DNA from: Halanaerobacter jeridensis
Lineage (GTDB): Bacteria > Bacillota > Halanaerobiia > Halobacteroidales > Halobacteroidaceae
Length of the DNA stretch: 64,000 nucleotides
Direction of reading: 5' to 3'
Assembly: GCF_016908315.1 (NCBI RefSeq)
Contig: NZ_JAFBDQ010000006.1
Location: 151,707 to 215,706, forward strand
The notes under the pieces were generated by a model that was not told where the DNA came from, did not search any database, and was given only the letters and a program-made list of their open reading frames with translations. How positions within the stretch are numbered: the first letter of the stretch is position 1; each line of letters begins with the position of its first letter. The translations under genes and the position numbers were made by a program. This document shows positions 63,776 to 64,000 of this stretch, piece after piece.

Positions 63776-64000
63776 TTAGACTACTTTCTTCTTAATTTCA
63801 TAGTCCCAGCTATCTTTAAGCAGTTTGGCAAACTCGTAATCACTATTTACTTTAATTGGGTTACAGAGTTTAGAAAAATTAGTACATTTCTGCTCTTGAT
63901 AGTTAGGACTTAATTTTAAAATATTTCTTGCTCCATTAATATCAGAGTTTATTGCTAAATCATTTACATCATCAACGTATAACCCACGTTCAACTCGCCT
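63776..64000 (-). mobile_element. tnpB: TnpB (IS605 OrfB), C-terminal end
   Basis: The last 74 residues of a TnpB RNA-guided nuclease; the rest lies outside the window. The conserved motif INSDINGARNILKL (after LYVDDVNDLA) is the family's 'DxNAA.NI' block holding the third catalytic Asp. The protein ends in EIKKKVV. Its presence marks a mobile element of the IS200/IS605 type inserted upstream of the VWA gene. Whether it is full length cannot be seen. Confidence 0.85.

Noticed and set aside
63728..63913. Plus-strand ORF of 61 codons at the window end
   Set aside because: It is antisense to the TnpB C-terminus, which has a clear family motif.
1..64000. CRISPR arrays, tRNA and rRNA genes, prophage genes
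   Set aside because: I looked for regularly spaced direct repeats, T-loop words and phage structural genes and saw none.

Overview
The window is AT-rich DNA with strong AGGAGG-type ribosome binding sites. It looks like chromosome from a low-GC, anaerobic, fermentative Firmicute-like bacterium. Spore photoproduct lyase, a lysine riboswitch driving an NhaC-type lysine transporter, many SpoIIE/STAS/RsbW regulators, rubrerythrin-like proteins and Na+-coupled transporters would all fit a halophilic Halanaerobiales member such as Halobacteroides or Orenia. That assignment is inference; no rRNA is present. I see no tRNA, rRNA, CRISPR array or prophage.

Layout. 1-3.1 kb: a minus-strand cluster for PAP2 phosphatase, a YbhN/AglD-type membrane protein, a GT4 glycosyltransferase and a partial sulfotransferase, plausibly for a modified glycolipid. 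3.2-8.2 kb: a DUF123 protein, ThiI with its cysteine desulfurase, a thiamine-binding-type protein and a radical SAM-HhH protein. 8.3-14 kb: DUF1385, MATE, DAACS and SLC13 transporters. 14.04-14.60 kb: a gene-free element of nested inverted repeats that can fold as a three-armed cloverleaf. 14.7-16.6 kb: a HAD nucleotidase, a small membrane protein and spore photoproduct lyase. 16.7-21.4 kb: three M42 aminopeptidases and a tail-anchored DUF4899-like protein, with a highly structured ~310-nt intergenic RNA candidate whose closing stem covers the ribosome binding site of the last peptidase. 21.5-28.4 kb: UPF0182, a VWA protein, the lysine riboswitch with its transporter, and small genes. 28.5-33.4 kb: a helix-hairpin-helix/Cys protein, a collapsed yhaO-yhaN remnant, an HNH endonuclease and a secreted propeller-lipase fusion. 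33.6-41.5 kb: STAS, PP2C and RsbW partner-switching genes interleaved with GlgX, alpha-amylase, a diguanylate cyclase and a TetR regulator. 41.6-47 kb: membrane, propeller and secreted proteins, then Nudix and macro-domain genes around a broken rubrerythrin/VIT1 gene. 47.1-50.5 kb: a broken GH5 lipoprotein and an intact GH16/ricin/CBM6 lipoprotein. 51.4-56.5 kb: RecD2 and RecQ helicases. 56.5-61.5 kb: three SpoIIE-type phosphatases, two of them PAS-containing paralogues. 61.7-64 kb: TelA and a VWA gene whose 5' end is cut off by an IS605-type element (TnpB C-terminus at the edge).

Themes. (1) Stress or energy signalling by partner switching is physically joined to glycogen/starch breakdown. 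(2) At least four genes are remnants: three keep both ends but have lost the middle, and one has lost its 5' end at a mobile element. (3) Several genes have a good ribosome binding site but no ATG, GTG or TTG at the right distance; ATT is the best candidate start. (4) Two unexplained structured intergenic elements (14.0-14.6 kb and 17.77-18.08 kb) are the most likely places for undescribed biology.
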